This document shows positions 1 to 10,700 of a stretch of 46,145 nt of DNA, piece by piece (the first letter of the stretch is position 1; each line of letters begins with the position of its first letter). Under the pieces are notes generated by a model. The model worked only from the letters and a program-made list of their open reading frames with translations, was not told where the DNA came from and searched no databases. Source of the DNA: Zelonia costaricensis (Eukaryota > Euglenozoa > Kinetoplastea > Trypanosomatida > Trypanosomatidae); the NCBI GenBank assembly GCA_030849075.1, contig JASAOO010003354.1, positions 1 through 46,145 on the forward strand, in the 5' to 3' direction. The translations under genes were made by a program, and so were the position numbers.

Positions 1-2006
1 TGTGTTTGTGCACGTGTGCATCAGCGCTGGTGTGATGATGATCTCGTTTCTTTCCCTCTGTCTCAACTCACCTCGCACCGGCTCCCACTCCCACGGATGT
101 CGGACATCGCCTCTTGAGGTGGGTTTTTTTTTCCGGTGCTGCACCGGGCCCATATTTGCACGCCACTCACTCACTTCCTTCCCCCCCTTCCCTCTCGTCT
201 CGTCAGGCCGTGCCGCTGCCGCCCTCGCTTGCTTGCCCGCTGTCGGGTGGGTTTAAGCCGGATCAGCGCTGCCGCGGAGCGGAAAAGAAAAGTGCTGCAC
301 GGCGTGTACCCGTTGTGCTGAGGTAGCGCACGCATGAGGGTGGTGGGTGGTTGGGTGGGAGGAAGGGAGTGGCGTTGCGGAAGGAAGAGCCCGCTGCGGC
401 GCTGTCCGGCTGAGGGGGTGATGGGGAAGCCAAACGAGAGCACACGACCGACGACCCCGCAACGAACCAGCGGAAGACTCGATCTCGGCCCTCTGTGAAG
501 CGTGACACAGGAGAACAGACAAGTAAAGAAAAAAAAAAACAAGTACATCGGCCCTGAACAAGAAAAAAAAAACAAAGACATCATACAAAGAATAGCAAGT
601 CGGATGCCATCAACAACAAGCACCAGGGCGCCCCCGTGAGCGAGCTTCTGCTGCTGCCTCTCTCTATCGCGCCGCGAAGAGGAGACAAAAAGGAGAGATC
701 GGAGAAGGTGATGCTTTTCGAGTGAACCGTGTGTCCAGGCTCTGTCACGCAACGAGGGTAGCTTCTAGGCAGAGGATGCAGGTGAAACTTTCCGCACGCT
801 TTCTCCTCCACTTCTCTCCTCGCCCTTCCCCTCTGCTCCCTCTTCTCTCCCCTCGTCTTCGCTGGACTGCTTGGCCGTTGTGCCTTCAGCTACATCGCGC
901 TCGCCCCGTCCATCGCCTCATTCCTTTTTTTTTCTTGTCGAACTGCCTCGCGCACTCGCAATCGTACGCCCGCGCGTCCTCTCTGCTATCGCTTGCATTT
1001 CGGCCATCACTTTTGCCCCCCTGCCACACCGGCATACACACACGCACACACACGCCCGCGCCGTCCGCATCACCCCTATTCTGTTCCTTTCCGTCCTTCG
1101 TGAAGGACCTGGTAGGACTCCCCGTGTACCACCTTGTCTCGTCTCGTCATTTCAGGTGCCCGTGTGTTCTCATTCCTCATTTTCTCCGTCTGTTCACCTT
1201 CGCCTCCTCCTCTCTCGCTTTCGCGCCACACCGTGTGCATCCTCACTCTTCTCTCTCTCCTGTCTTGTGCCGCTCTCCGCACCGGACACGCGCACGTCCC
1301 TGTGACGAGGCTCCCGTTCGGTCCCTCCCCCTTCCCCCCAGTCACACCTCGCCCTTCTCCTGACTTTATCTTTTTTTTTCACAGGGAGTTTGAGTGGCGG
1401 ATTCTCTCCACGTAGACCCTCACACCCACCCTGACACACACACACACTCAAGCAGGCACATCAACACCTTCATTCCGTCTCTACCCCTCACCTCCCTCAC
1501 TCTCTGTGTCTCGCTGCATCAGCTTCGGGTTCGACCTGTTTGCTCGGCGGCTCTTTTTTTTTTAGCGCCCTCACCCTCTCCCAGCCTTCCCTCTCCTTCC
1601 TCGTCATCTCGTGGTCATCTTCAAGTCTGTTTTTTCCCCTTTTGTTGTTGTTTTTGTTGTTGTGTTTCTTCGCAGTTTACGTTGCTTCATCTGCGCAGCT
1701 CCCGCCCTTCCGCTTCCGCCGCCACTCTTCTCCTCCTTCGGGTCAACCTCATTCTTCGTGTGGTGGTGTTCCTTTTTTTTTTTTTTTGGTTTCGTCTTGC
1801 ATCGTTCGCCGCGCCCTTTGTGCTCGCGTGTCTCCGCGTGTGTGTGCGCGTGTGTGTGCGTGTGTGTGAGCGTGTGCCCTTGTGCGATTTAGCTTCACGA
1901 CTCAGCCATCACCGTCCGCCTTTCCTCCCCCCTCCCTCCTCGCCCCTCCCCCTCTTTGCCGTGCCTCGCTGTGCTCTGCGTTCAAGTGCAGACGGTCCAG
2001 CCAGGG
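1..2006. other. Intergenic region upstream of the ankyrin gene
   Basis: No credible gene is seen. The first ~770 bases are mixed in composition, with two A-rich runs near 525-572, and probably hold 3' UTR of a gene left of the window. From about 780 to 1985 the plus strand is strongly pyrimidine-rich, with short CA runs (about 1032-1052 and 1434-1447), a T15 run at 1773-1787 and a GTGTGC-rich stretch at about 1838-1870. ORFs here are low-complexity Ser/Pro/Leu readings of the CT tracts. Confidence 0.7.
1919..1986 (+). promoter_or_regulatory. Predicted spliced-leader acceptor, ankyrin gene
   Basis: A long C/T tract ends in the first downstream AG at 1985-1986, 20 bases before the ATG at 2007. 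A second possible acceptor is the AG at 1869-1870 after the T15 run. Trypanosomatid mRNAs usually receive the spliced leader at the first AG after such a tract. Confidence 0.55.
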
Positions 2007-2687
2007 ATGTCCTCCACGACGACTACGACGGAGATGGATTTCTTCACGGCTATCGCGAACCGCGATGCGGCGGCGGTCAAGACGCTCATTGCACAGCACC
2101 GCAACGTGAACGAGGTGTCACAGAGCCTGTCCATGTACCACCGCACGCCGCTGCACATGTGTGTGTGGGACAACTTCGTGGAGGGTGCGAAGCTGCTGCT
2201 CGACGCCGGCGCTGACGTCAACGCGCTCGATGACTTGCACGACTCACCGTACCTGCTCGCCGGCGCGGAGGGGCGGCTTGAAATCATGGAGCACATCTAC
2301 AAGAACGCGGAGCGCACGCTGCGGTACGGCAGCCAGACAAGCCGACGCATGAAGACGAGCGTGCCAGACACGACGATCGTGAACCGCTTCGGCGGCTCCC
2401 CGATCATCCCCGCGTGTGAGCGGGGACACGTGGCGATGGTACGGCTGCTGGCGGAGAAGGGGGCGGACGTGAACCACTACAACTTCTACAACTGGACCGG
2501 TCTGCTGGAAGCCATCGAGCTCGGCGGCGACGACCGCGAGCATGTCGAGATTGTCAAGATCCTGATCGAGTACGGCGTGGACGTGAACCAGGTTGATGGC
2601 AAAGGGAAGACGCCGCTGTACCTGGCGCGCCAGCGGAAGGAGAAGCGTATCGCCGCACTACTCGAGGCCGCCGGCGCACATGAGTAG
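2007..2687 (+). CDS. Ankyrin-repeat protein, bacterial-like (226 aa)
   Basis: The protein is made almost wholly of ankyrin repeats: about residues 10-38, 45-76, 77-105, 129-158, 162-196 and 198-226, with helix-turn signatures such as TPLH (47-50), GADVN (68-72 and 152-156) and TPLYLA (202-207). No signal peptide, membrane segment or catalytic domain is visible, so a soluble protein-binding role is the reasonable inference; the partner is unknown. The stretches DSPYLLAGAEGRLEI (79-93), IPACERGHV (134-142) and WTGLLEAIELG (163-173) resemble, as I remember it, a bacterial ankyrin family (YahD-like) more than generic eukaryotic ankyrins. The ATG at 2007 is the first after the predicted splice acceptor; an in-frame ATG at 2034 begins MDFFTAI, where the fold starts, and could also be used. 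Confidence 0.93.
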   Translation: MSSTTTTTEMDFFTAIANRDAAAVKTLIAQHRNVNEVSQSLSMYHRTPLHMCVWDNFVEGAKLLLDAGADVNALDDLHDSPYLLAGAEGRLEIMEHIYKNAERTLRYGSQTSRRMKTSVPDTTIVNRFGGSPIIPACERGHVAMVRLLAEKGADVNHYNFYNWTGLLEAIELGGDDREHVEIVKILIEYGVDVNQVDGKGKTPLYLARQRKEKRIAALLEAAGAHE

Positions 2688-4102
2688 ATGCAATGCATCA
2701 GACGCTCGATCCAGGCAAGGGAGGCGGGCGCCCACGGTGATGGTTTGTTCGTGTGTTGGCTTTGCTCGTCACACGCGGCGACAAGGGCAGCGGCGTTCAT
2801 TATTCCGCCCCGGCACTGCGGAACTCCGCAGTCGGAGGTCTCCAGGCGCTGTTCACACTTTGGGACAGCGCCTGAGCATCCCTGCCAGAGATCTCGTCTA
2901 CTTTGCTTCTGCGTGTGTGTGTGTGTGTGGGGGGGGGGTACGCGGAGATCGGGAGAGTGGCGCGCACACGGCCGCGCTGCGAAGCCGCACCGCGTCCCCC
3001 CTCCCACCTGAGAAGGACGTTCCGTGCACAGGCGAGCGCGGCGCGTGAGTTGAAGGCGACGCAGAGGTTCAAGGGAGGCCCTTTGGAGTCGTGAACACGC
3101 CGTAGATCGTGCGCGTATGCGAGCGCAGTGGTGTGCGTCGGCGTGCCTAAAACTCCCCACCGCAGCTTCACTATGTTGCCGTCCCCATCTCCCTGCCTTC
3201 CCTGCCCCCCCCCCCCCCACCTTCCTGATGCAGCCGGACCTTGTGCCTCCTTCAGGGGACACCCTCTTCTGCGCAACCCGCACCCGCAGCACGTGCCGCA
3301 TGACACTGCCAATCTACATGGACACTCCACTAAGCCAACGAGAAAACGCAACACGAACGGGGGAACAAAAAAGGGAAATGCGGCGTTGGCGCGCTGATTC
3401 TCCCTTTTCTCTCTTTTTTTTTTTGCCTTCTGTGACGCCCGCGAGGATTCACCGTTCTAGTTCCTCGTCTCGCATGACGGGCGGCATCCCTGCGTTGGAG
3501 TTTCACCGTCCTGCCCGCGCTTCTGCTTGCGCGCGCAGGCATCAGGCACGCAGCGCGCCCGCACTGCTGACACTCAGCTCTCTCTCTCTCCCGGCGAACG
3601 TGCGAAGAGGGCAGCCCTAATCGCCGCCGACTCGCTGCTCAACCCTTTTATTGCTCGCTCGCACTTGATCTGCTTCCCCGATGGAAGCCACAAACGTCAA
3701 CGCATTAGTCACAGACTCACACACACACGCACGCATAGTCACCAGCTTGACTCACTCCCAGTTCTTTTCTTTTCCGCACATCATCACACGAGTTTCGGCT
3801 CCTCACCGCGGCTCGACACACTTTCTAGCCCCCCCCTCTCCGAACGCTGCGAAGCTTTTCTTCTGGTTCACAGAAACACACAGGCCCAATCAGACGCACT
3901 TCTCGTGTCGCTTGAACTGGTTTGTTACCGTCACTGCGGCGCGCGAGAGCCCCACACTTTACATAGGCGCTAACGCTGGTTTACTTCCCCTGCTTCACTT
4001 TTTTTTCCCTTTTCTGTGTCTTGCTTCTTCTCCACCGTTGTTCCACAGAGGGAAAGCAATCCAAGACACACACACACACACACACACACGCAGACTTTCT
4101 TC
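2688..4102. other. Intergenic region, ankyrin to GET3
   Basis: This is 3' UTR of the ankyrin gene plus the 5' leader of GET3. It contains a GT run (about 2912-2928) running into a G run (to 2938), a C14 run at 3205-3218, a T run near 3414-3424 and a CA tract at about 4066-4090. No coding region is supported. Confidence 0.7.
3983..4048 (+). promoter_or_regulatory. Predicted spliced-leader acceptor, GET3
   Basis: A clean T/C tract ends in CACAG with the AG at 4047-4048. The resulting 5' UTR would be 54 bases and would include the CA dinucleotide tract that sits between acceptor and ATG. Confidence 0.7.
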
Positions 4103-5311
4103 ATGGACCCGACGCTCACGTCTCTGCTGCAGTCGAAGCTCGAGTGGATCTTCGTCGGCGGCAAAGGCGGCGTGGGTAAGACAACGACGTCCTGCGCGCT
4201 CGCCACCCTCTTCGCGGCGACACCGGTGCAGGACGCCGCAGCCCCCGCCGGTGTGCGGCCACGACGCGTGCTGCTAATCTCAACTGACCCCGCACACAAC
4301 CTCAGCGATGCCTTCAACCAACGATTCGGGCCGGAGCCGACGCCAGTGAAGGGGCTGGAGGCCACACTGGCTGCGATGGAGGTCGATCCGAAGAACTTCA
4401 CGCACGGCGCGCTGCTGAGCTCCCTGACGGCGCCGTCGATGCGCGGTGGTGCGAGCGCCAACTCCAACAGCGGTGGTGGTTGTGGTGGTGGGGCAGCAGC
4501 GACGTTCGCGAGTATCGGGGCGGTCCTGAAGGAAGCAGCCCGGACGATGCCGGGCATTGACGAGATCACCGTCTTTGCGGAGATTCTGCATTACGTGCGC
4601 GCCCTTTCCTACGACGTCCTCATCTTCGACACGGCACCGACGGGGCACACGCTGCGACTCCTCGCCCTGCCCCAGACCCTGAACACCACATTCGACCAGC
4701 TGATGAGTCTCGAAGGACTGGCGCCCATGCTGGAGATGGCTTCCCACTTTATGAAAGCCAGCGCCGGCACTGCAAGCGACGGTGAGGACGGACCCGCGCC
4801 ACCACAGGCGTCGGCCTCCGCATCTGGGGGCGCGCCGCCCGCAGCAGCGTCCTCCAGCCCGTGGGCGCTGACAGCGGAAGACCTGCGTGCCAAGGCGCAG
4901 CACTGGCGCGAGGTACTCACCGAGGTGCAGGCTCGCTTCAACGACCCAGACCGCACGAGCTTCGTGTGTGTGTGCATTGCGGAGTTCCTCAGCGTGTACG
5001 AGACAGAGCGGCTCGTGCAGGAGCTGATGCGCTACAACATCGGCTGCGACAGCATCGTCGTCAACCAGCTCGTGCTGAAGCCGTCGTCGTCGCAGCCGCC
5101 GTGCCGGATGTGCGCGGCGCGGCAGAAGATGCAGGCCAAGTACCTCGACCAGATTGACCTCCTGTACGACGACTTCCACGTCGTGAAGATGCCGCTGCTT
5201 AGCGAGGAGGTGCGCGGGGTGGCCGCGCTGCAGACGTTCGCGCGCTTTCTGCAGGAGCCGTACGACCCCGACACGCACGGCTATGTCGAGATCGTGCAAG
5301 GGCCGTGCTGA
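4103..5311 (+). CDS. GET3: GET3/ASNA1 (ArsA-type) ATPase
   Basis: This is a 402-residue ArsA-family ATPase, the eukaryotic factor that carries newly made tail-anchored proteins in the cytosol to the ER membrane. Visible motifs are the deviant Walker A GGKGGVGKT (19-27, signature Lys21), switch I DPAHNLSDAF (62-71), switch II DTAPTGHTLRLL (176-187) and a C-x-x-C pair at Cys334/Cys337 that in Get3 binds zinc across the dimer. It has a single ATPase half, as Get3 does, not the fused two halves of bacterial ArsA. Two low-complexity inserts are unusual: Gly/Ser-rich at about 112-134, and Ala/Ser/Pro-rich at about 219-254 in or near the hydrophobic client-binding region. ATG 4103 was chosen because it lies downstream of the predicted splice site and starts directly before the conserved fold. 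Confidence 0.95.
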   Translation: MDPTLTSLLQSKLEWIFVGGKGGVGKTTTSCALATLFAATPVQDAAAPAGVRPRRVLLISTDPAHNLSDAFNQRFGPEPTPVKGLEATLAAMEVDPKNFTHGALLSSLTAPSMRGGASANSNSGGGCGGGAAATFASIGAVLKEAARTMPGIDEITVFAEILHYVRALSYDVLIFDTAPTGHTLRLLALPQTLNTTFDQLMSLEGLAPMLEMASHFMKASAGTASDGEDGPAPPQASASASGGAPPAAASSSPWALTAEDLRAKAQHWREVLTEVQARFNDPDRTSFVCVCIAEFLSVYETERLVQELMRYNIGCDSIVVNQLVLKPSSSQPPCRMCAARQKMQAKYLDQIDLLYDDFHVVKMPLLSEEVRGVAALQTFARFLQEPYDPDTHGYVEIVQGPC

Positions 5312-7706
5312 GCAGCGGTAGCGGAGTGCGGAGAGGAGGGGAAGGGGGAGGGGCAGAGGCGACGACGCTCACAGGGCGCCGATCACTCAACACGCCTGGG
5401 AGCAGCTGCCCCGCGAGTCGAGCGCGCATGCGCACTCTTGCCGTTACATCTCTCTGCCTCGCTCTCCCTTGCACCTCTGCTTCCGGCGCCTCGTGTGTGC
5501 ACCACCACCTTGCTGGCGTTTGTGAGTGGATCGCTGCTCTGTCGCGCCGAATCCCCCCCCCTCCCCGGTATTCTCCTCCCCCTGTCCACTACCCTGAGGT
5601 GGCCCCGCACTTGCACCGTGTGATGGTGGAAAGGGGACCCGAGAGTAGTGCAATAAAAATGGAACAACGAGAAGTGCATCGTGAAGGGTGCACATATGTG
5701 CGTGCGCGTGTGTGTTCCTCCTTGCTACTAAGCAGCACTTTCGTGAAGCTGCTCGGGCAGGTGGGCGCGAAGGCGGCAACGGCGGCTGCGGAGTTTGCAG
5801 AGATGCCCCCTCCCTCCGGGGAGACGAGTTGAATTGCAGGCGAGCGGTCGACGCCCGTCACTCGAGCTCTTCAGTAGCGCCTCGAACATGGCACTTCCAC
5901 AACTGGCTCCTCCATCTCACTTCAATGACTTGCTTGGATTTCCTTCACACATCGCTATCTTGAGTACGCACACACAAACCTGCGCACACCCGCACAAACG
6001 TCAATAGAGGGCGGCTTATCGCGCCTAGCTTGCACTCTGTTGCGGCCTTTCTCCGCGCCGCAGACCCCTGCCCCTCGTCACCTTGCTCCGCTGCCCCTTC
6101 TCTGTGCGGAGGGACAAGAAAACAAATAAGCTCCGTCCAACATCTCAGTCAACGTGCTGTGAGCGCTCTGTTGCCGCGCACTTGCCGTGATTCGTGGAAA
6201 GCGGCGTCTTCGCTTTTTCTTGTAGACCACTGTTGAAGCCTTCACAGGCGTCTCTCTCACGCCTCCACGCTGTATGCGCATACATTACGTAGTCTTCTCC
6301 CCATCCCCACACCTCTCCCTTCCTTTTCCCTATCCCAAAACCGATTTCCGACTCTCTCCCGCATTCACTGAAGTGACGCCCCTCCCTCTCCCCTTCCTCT
6401 CCCCTCTTCCTTTTCTTTACTCCTTGTTTGAGCTGCTGCGCGCGTGCGCGTGGCGGCGCAGCCCCTGTTACCACACACACACACACACACACCCACTCCA
6501 CCACTCACTGTCACAAGCTCATCTTTTATTTTTCGCTGTGTGTTTAGTGTTGCTTCTCCTTCGCCATAGCAAGACTCCTTCCCCCGCCTCCCCCCACCTC
6601 TGCCTTTGCCACTCGTGACGTGCTTGTGTTCTCGGACCGCGCCACGACCCCCCTCCCCCTCCCCCCCTCCCATCTCACTCCTCTCCCACCTTCTTCTTTG
6701 TGTTTCGCCCATCATCCTTTTTGAACTTTCTGCTGCTGCTGCTCCGTCAGACGCGAAAGTGTACGTCGCCGCCCCCCCCCCCCCTTCTCCCCCCTCCCGC
6801 TCTCCCCGCTTTCGCAGCGCTCCCTCGTGTCGAAGTGCATGTACATACACGTGTATGGAGTGTACCACAATTCGCTGACTCTTGACTTCCTTCTCTCTCT
6901 TCTCCTCCTCGCCTGCCTTGGACTCCATTTTCCCAGAAGTGCGTGGCTGCCTCTGTCGTTGTGTTCGTGCGCGTGAAGCCGGACCTTTCGAGTCTCCCAC
7001 GCTCCCCCCCTCCCTCTGCCTGTTGACTTCTCCCTCCATCGCAGCGCTGCGGGTTGACAGCGCGTGGGGGTTGCCTTCCTTTTCTCTCTCCCCTCCTGCC
7101 TTCGCGTCGCACCGCGCTCGCGCGTGTGTGTGTGCGTAGGAAAGGTGGGTGGCGTCACCTTCGACACTGCGGCTTCTCAGCGCCCCCCCCTCCGCCCTTT
7201 CCCTCCCTCTCTGGCGCTGTCTTCCACGCCTCTCAAGCCCCCACTTTCCTCCTCTTCCTTCTGCAGCCTCTCTCTCCCTCCCCGCGGCGCCGTCCACAAC
7301 GCCCTGCGTGTCTTCTTCTTCTTTTCTTTTCGTCCGTTGCTGCTCTTTGTCTTCTCTGGTCAAGACAACAAAAAACAAATAACGAGCAAGCGGAGGGTCA
7401 CAGCCACCTTCCCTCTCCCAGTGGTTGAAAAGGGGGGAGGGCAAGAAAGCGCTGCCCCCACCCTCCCCCCCTTCCCTACCCGGTCGTCGCTGTTGTGGTA
7501 GCCGCGGCGATCGCGCCTGTGCGCGGCTGTGTTTCCTTTGAGTTGCTTCTCTCTCTCTGTGTTTGAGTAGCCGTAGCGTCTCTGCCAGAACACGCTGCGC
7601 TGGATCGGTGAAATTTCCGTCCCGCGTACTGCGCCCCCCCCTCCCTCCCTCCCTCCTCTTGTCGTCTTCCTTTTGTTTCCTCCATCTCGTGTACGAGCTC
7701 CCGTAT
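5312..7706. other. Intergenic region, GET3 to large membrane protein
   Basis: The 2.4 kb stretch has no credible gene. About 5312-6270 is mixed sequence (probable GET3 3' UTR). About 6290-7690 is strongly pyrimidine-rich, with a CA tract at 6472-6492 and C runs near 6774-6784. Reading frames here are short and consist of Ser/Pro/Leu repeats. Confidence 0.65.
7634..7697 (+). promoter_or_regulatory. Predicted spliced-leader acceptor, large membrane protein
   Basis: A CCCT-repeat and T/C tract is followed by the AG at 7696-7697, only nine bases before the ATG at 7707. An earlier CT tract with an AG at 7567-7568 is an alternative; no ATG lies between the two, so the first start codon is the same either way. 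Confidence 0.45.
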
Positions 7707-10700
7707 ATGTCTACGTACGAGATGCGGTCTGGCGTGAGTTGTAGCTCCGCACACGCAAGTCGGCGAGTTGATCAGGCACGTCGCACACGAAGAGCGCGGC
7801 TCTCTTCATCTCTGACGAGAGCGGTGGTGGTGCTAGCCGTACTGCTCGCTGCGTTGCTCAGCGAGCCTCGCATTGGGGTGCCCGGGGCTGCTGCGGCGGC
7901 GGCAGAGTCGCCCCTGCTTGTCTCGGCAACAGAATCGGTGTACCAAGTCACCCCTTTGTTTGCCTTGGCGGATGTCACGCTGAACGTGTCTGTCACTGGC
8001 GTGCAGCCGGGCGACTCTGTTCAGCTCTGGACCGGCGCGAACGCCTGCCCCGCCACCCCGAGTGGAAGCAGCTCGTCCTCGTTCGTCAACTACTCCAGTG
8101 TCGAGGTGGTCGGTCGCAGGACGGTCCCCGCCGGGGCGACCGCCGTTACCGTCGGCGTGCCCGCATGCTGCACCCCAAGCGGCGCCCTCAGCGTCTGCGT
8201 GCGCCACGCAGGTGGCGTGGACTTCGAGCTCGCCGCGAATGTTGTGCTCAGCAGGCTGCACGAGGTCCCGGCGACAGTGACGATCGACGCGTGCCGCGTG
8301 GCGTCGTCGACCTCGTCTGCGCCGCCACCGCCTGTTCAGCGACTCACTATAGTGCCCGGCAGCTCGAGCGAGTCTGCGGCACTGGCGCTGTCATCGTCTT
8401 CGCCGGCAAGCAGCAGCAGCGGTAGCGCGTCTGCCAACTGGACGCCGCTGCCAGGTTTCTGCGCGGATGCGTCCTGCAACAACAGCGGCAGTAGCAGCAC
8501 GAGTGACGTTGCCGCTGTCACGACTCTGGCGCAGCTGCTGAACGCCTCTTTCGCGTACTGGAGTTTCGCGGACTCGAGCGGGGCGCCAGGACCGTGCCTG
8601 CCCGCCAGCGAGGCACTCGACAACCCAGACTTTTTTCAAGCAACGCTGTCGGTGGAGTACAAGGCAGACGTCATGCGCTACTGGGTGTACGTTGATGTTG
8701 TCGTCCCAGCGCAGCTGTCCGCTGCGTCCCTCATGGCCGGCAGCGCCGACGGAATGGCGCTGCGCACGTGCGTGGCGCCGATCGCTTCCGCCAGCACAGG
8801 CAGCGGCAGCGAGTACACAGGGCACACGAGCGCGGGCATCTTGACAGTGTCCATCGGGGACAGAAGTGCGTGCAGTTCCAGTAGCAGCAGCGACAACACG
8901 CCACTGCCACCTGTCCCCCCTACGTCGAGCAGCAGCAGCAGCAGCAGCAGCTCCGCCGTGTCTTCAGCTTCTTCCTCTTCGAGCGAGGGTAATGCATCGA
9001 GCTCCGGCGTCAAGCCCAGTCCGCCGTCACCATCGAGCTCGGGCGCGCACGGCGGTGGTAGCGGCAGCTCCGACAGCGAGGGCGGCCTCTACACACGGCA
9101 CCCGTACCCCACCTCTGCCATTAAAGGGCAGACGATCACGATTGGGTTGCAGGAGTCCGGCGCAGCTACTCCGGCTGCCCTGTCCCTCCGTGCGTGGGCA
9201 ACTTCGTTCTTTCTGGCGAAGCCGCAACAGGCGAAGCACGCCGGCAGCCGCCGTGTTGCGGGTGGTGGTGGTGACGGCGGTGGGGTGGACGTGCAGCGTG
9301 GTAGGGTGCAGCCGCTCGCTGACGCCTCAGCACAAGAAGAGCGGCGCGCGATATCTGTGATAGCCGCGGACCCCAGTTGCCGCACGTGGCTCTCGGTGCC
9401 CTCGCTCCTCAGCACGGGGGCCACCTTCACCTCTCGCCACACGATTCCCACGTGCGGCGCCGCCGCCCCGGACGAGGACGGCGGCAGTGACAGCAGCAGT
9501 GGCAGCGCTGATGCTGCCGTGGCGGCGCTGGTGGCGCGGATTCGCGCGCAGGGCACCTATGGGGCGGTCAACAGTACGTCATTGGCCTACTTCTGCGTTG
9601 CCTACCTGCCTGACGTGACGTTGAGCGCGACCAGCAGCAGCAGCAGCAACAGGGGTGAGGAGGTCGCGCTCTCGTGGCACGAGCTGGGGGAGCTGCAGCT
9701 CATCACTCTGTATAACTGCACCACACACAGCGCCGTCGGCATTGTCGCCGCCCGCGCCAGTGCCGCGACGCCGCTGCGCACCGCGGCGGACTTCGGCGTG
9801 ACGGCGGGCATGACCAGCGGTATGCCGTGGCTCTCCGCTGCGGGCGGCACCGCGGGCTGTGCGGCGGCGGCCGCGAGCTCGTCCTTCGCGGCGGTGCAGA
9901 GCGTGCTGCAGACGCAGGGCTACCTCACCCCGGAAGGCGCCTCCCCGAGCGACCCGTTCACGCCGACCTTCTTCGTGTGTGCGCGGTCAGCAGACAGCAC
10001 GCTCATCTTCACGACCGCCGCGCCGACGCTGACGGTCGGTTCCTTCACTCTGCAGCCGCTCGTGGCGGTGTGGGGGGTGCAGCAGGCGTACACACTGCTG
10101 CCGCGCGCCGTCCTGCCACTCCCTGCGCAGTCGTACTTCACCTTTACGAGCGCCAACAGCAGCGGAAGCAGCAAGGACGGCAACTTCACGATTCGCGTGT
10201 CAGCCGCTGCCGTCGCAAGCGGGAACACAACCGCGCCGGTGTTGCTCGGGAATGGGCTGGACAGCGCCGGCACAGAGATGACGAGCGATATGATCGGCTT
10301 CTACCGCGTAAGTGCGTACGGCACAGCCATCACCATCACCGCGTCCGCGCTCGCGGCTCAGGACGTGTACGTGCCGGTGGCGTCGCTGGTTGTGCTGCGG
10401 CCTCCAAAAATTGTTTTCACCTCGTACACGGAGAGCGGGACGGGGGTCGAGGTGGCCGTGCCCGCCGCGTCGACGTCCCCGACACAGGTGCCAGCCGGAG
10501 CTCGAGTGTGCGGCTCCACCTCTGTGCCGGGTGACCTGTACTCGCAGGTCCCGGGCGAGGACAGCAGCGGCACCTCTGCCACGTATGCCGCCTACCAGCC
10601 ATACTACTACCCAAACAGCTCCACCGCGGCCACCTCCAGCGAGGTGGCGGAGGCGAAGGAACGGGGGATGTACCTGATGGCCACTACACCGGCGGCGTGG

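Noticed and set aside
31..60. TGATGA C-box-like sequence near the left end (possible snoRNA)
   Set aside because: No D box (CTGA) at a suitable distance and no terminal stem were seen.
1524..1540. GGTTCGACC resembling a tRNA B box
   Set aside because: No flanking T-stem pairing, A box or acceptor stem could be found.
4066..4090. CA/GT dinucleotide arrays (also 6472, 17751, 21774, 38035, 39579, 41240, 44953) as CRISPR-like or other arrays
   Set aside because: Simple dinucleotide repeats without spacers, usual for Leishmania intergenic DNA.
4016..4102. N-terminal extension of GET3 in frame
   Set aside because: It has no ATG, crosses the predicted splice site and encodes a His-Thr repeat from the CA tract.
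3681..4277. ATG-started frame before GET3
   Set aside because: Its ATG is upstream of the strong splice acceptor at 4047-4048, so it would not be in the GET3 mRNA; the protein is Thr-His and Ser/Pro simple sequence.
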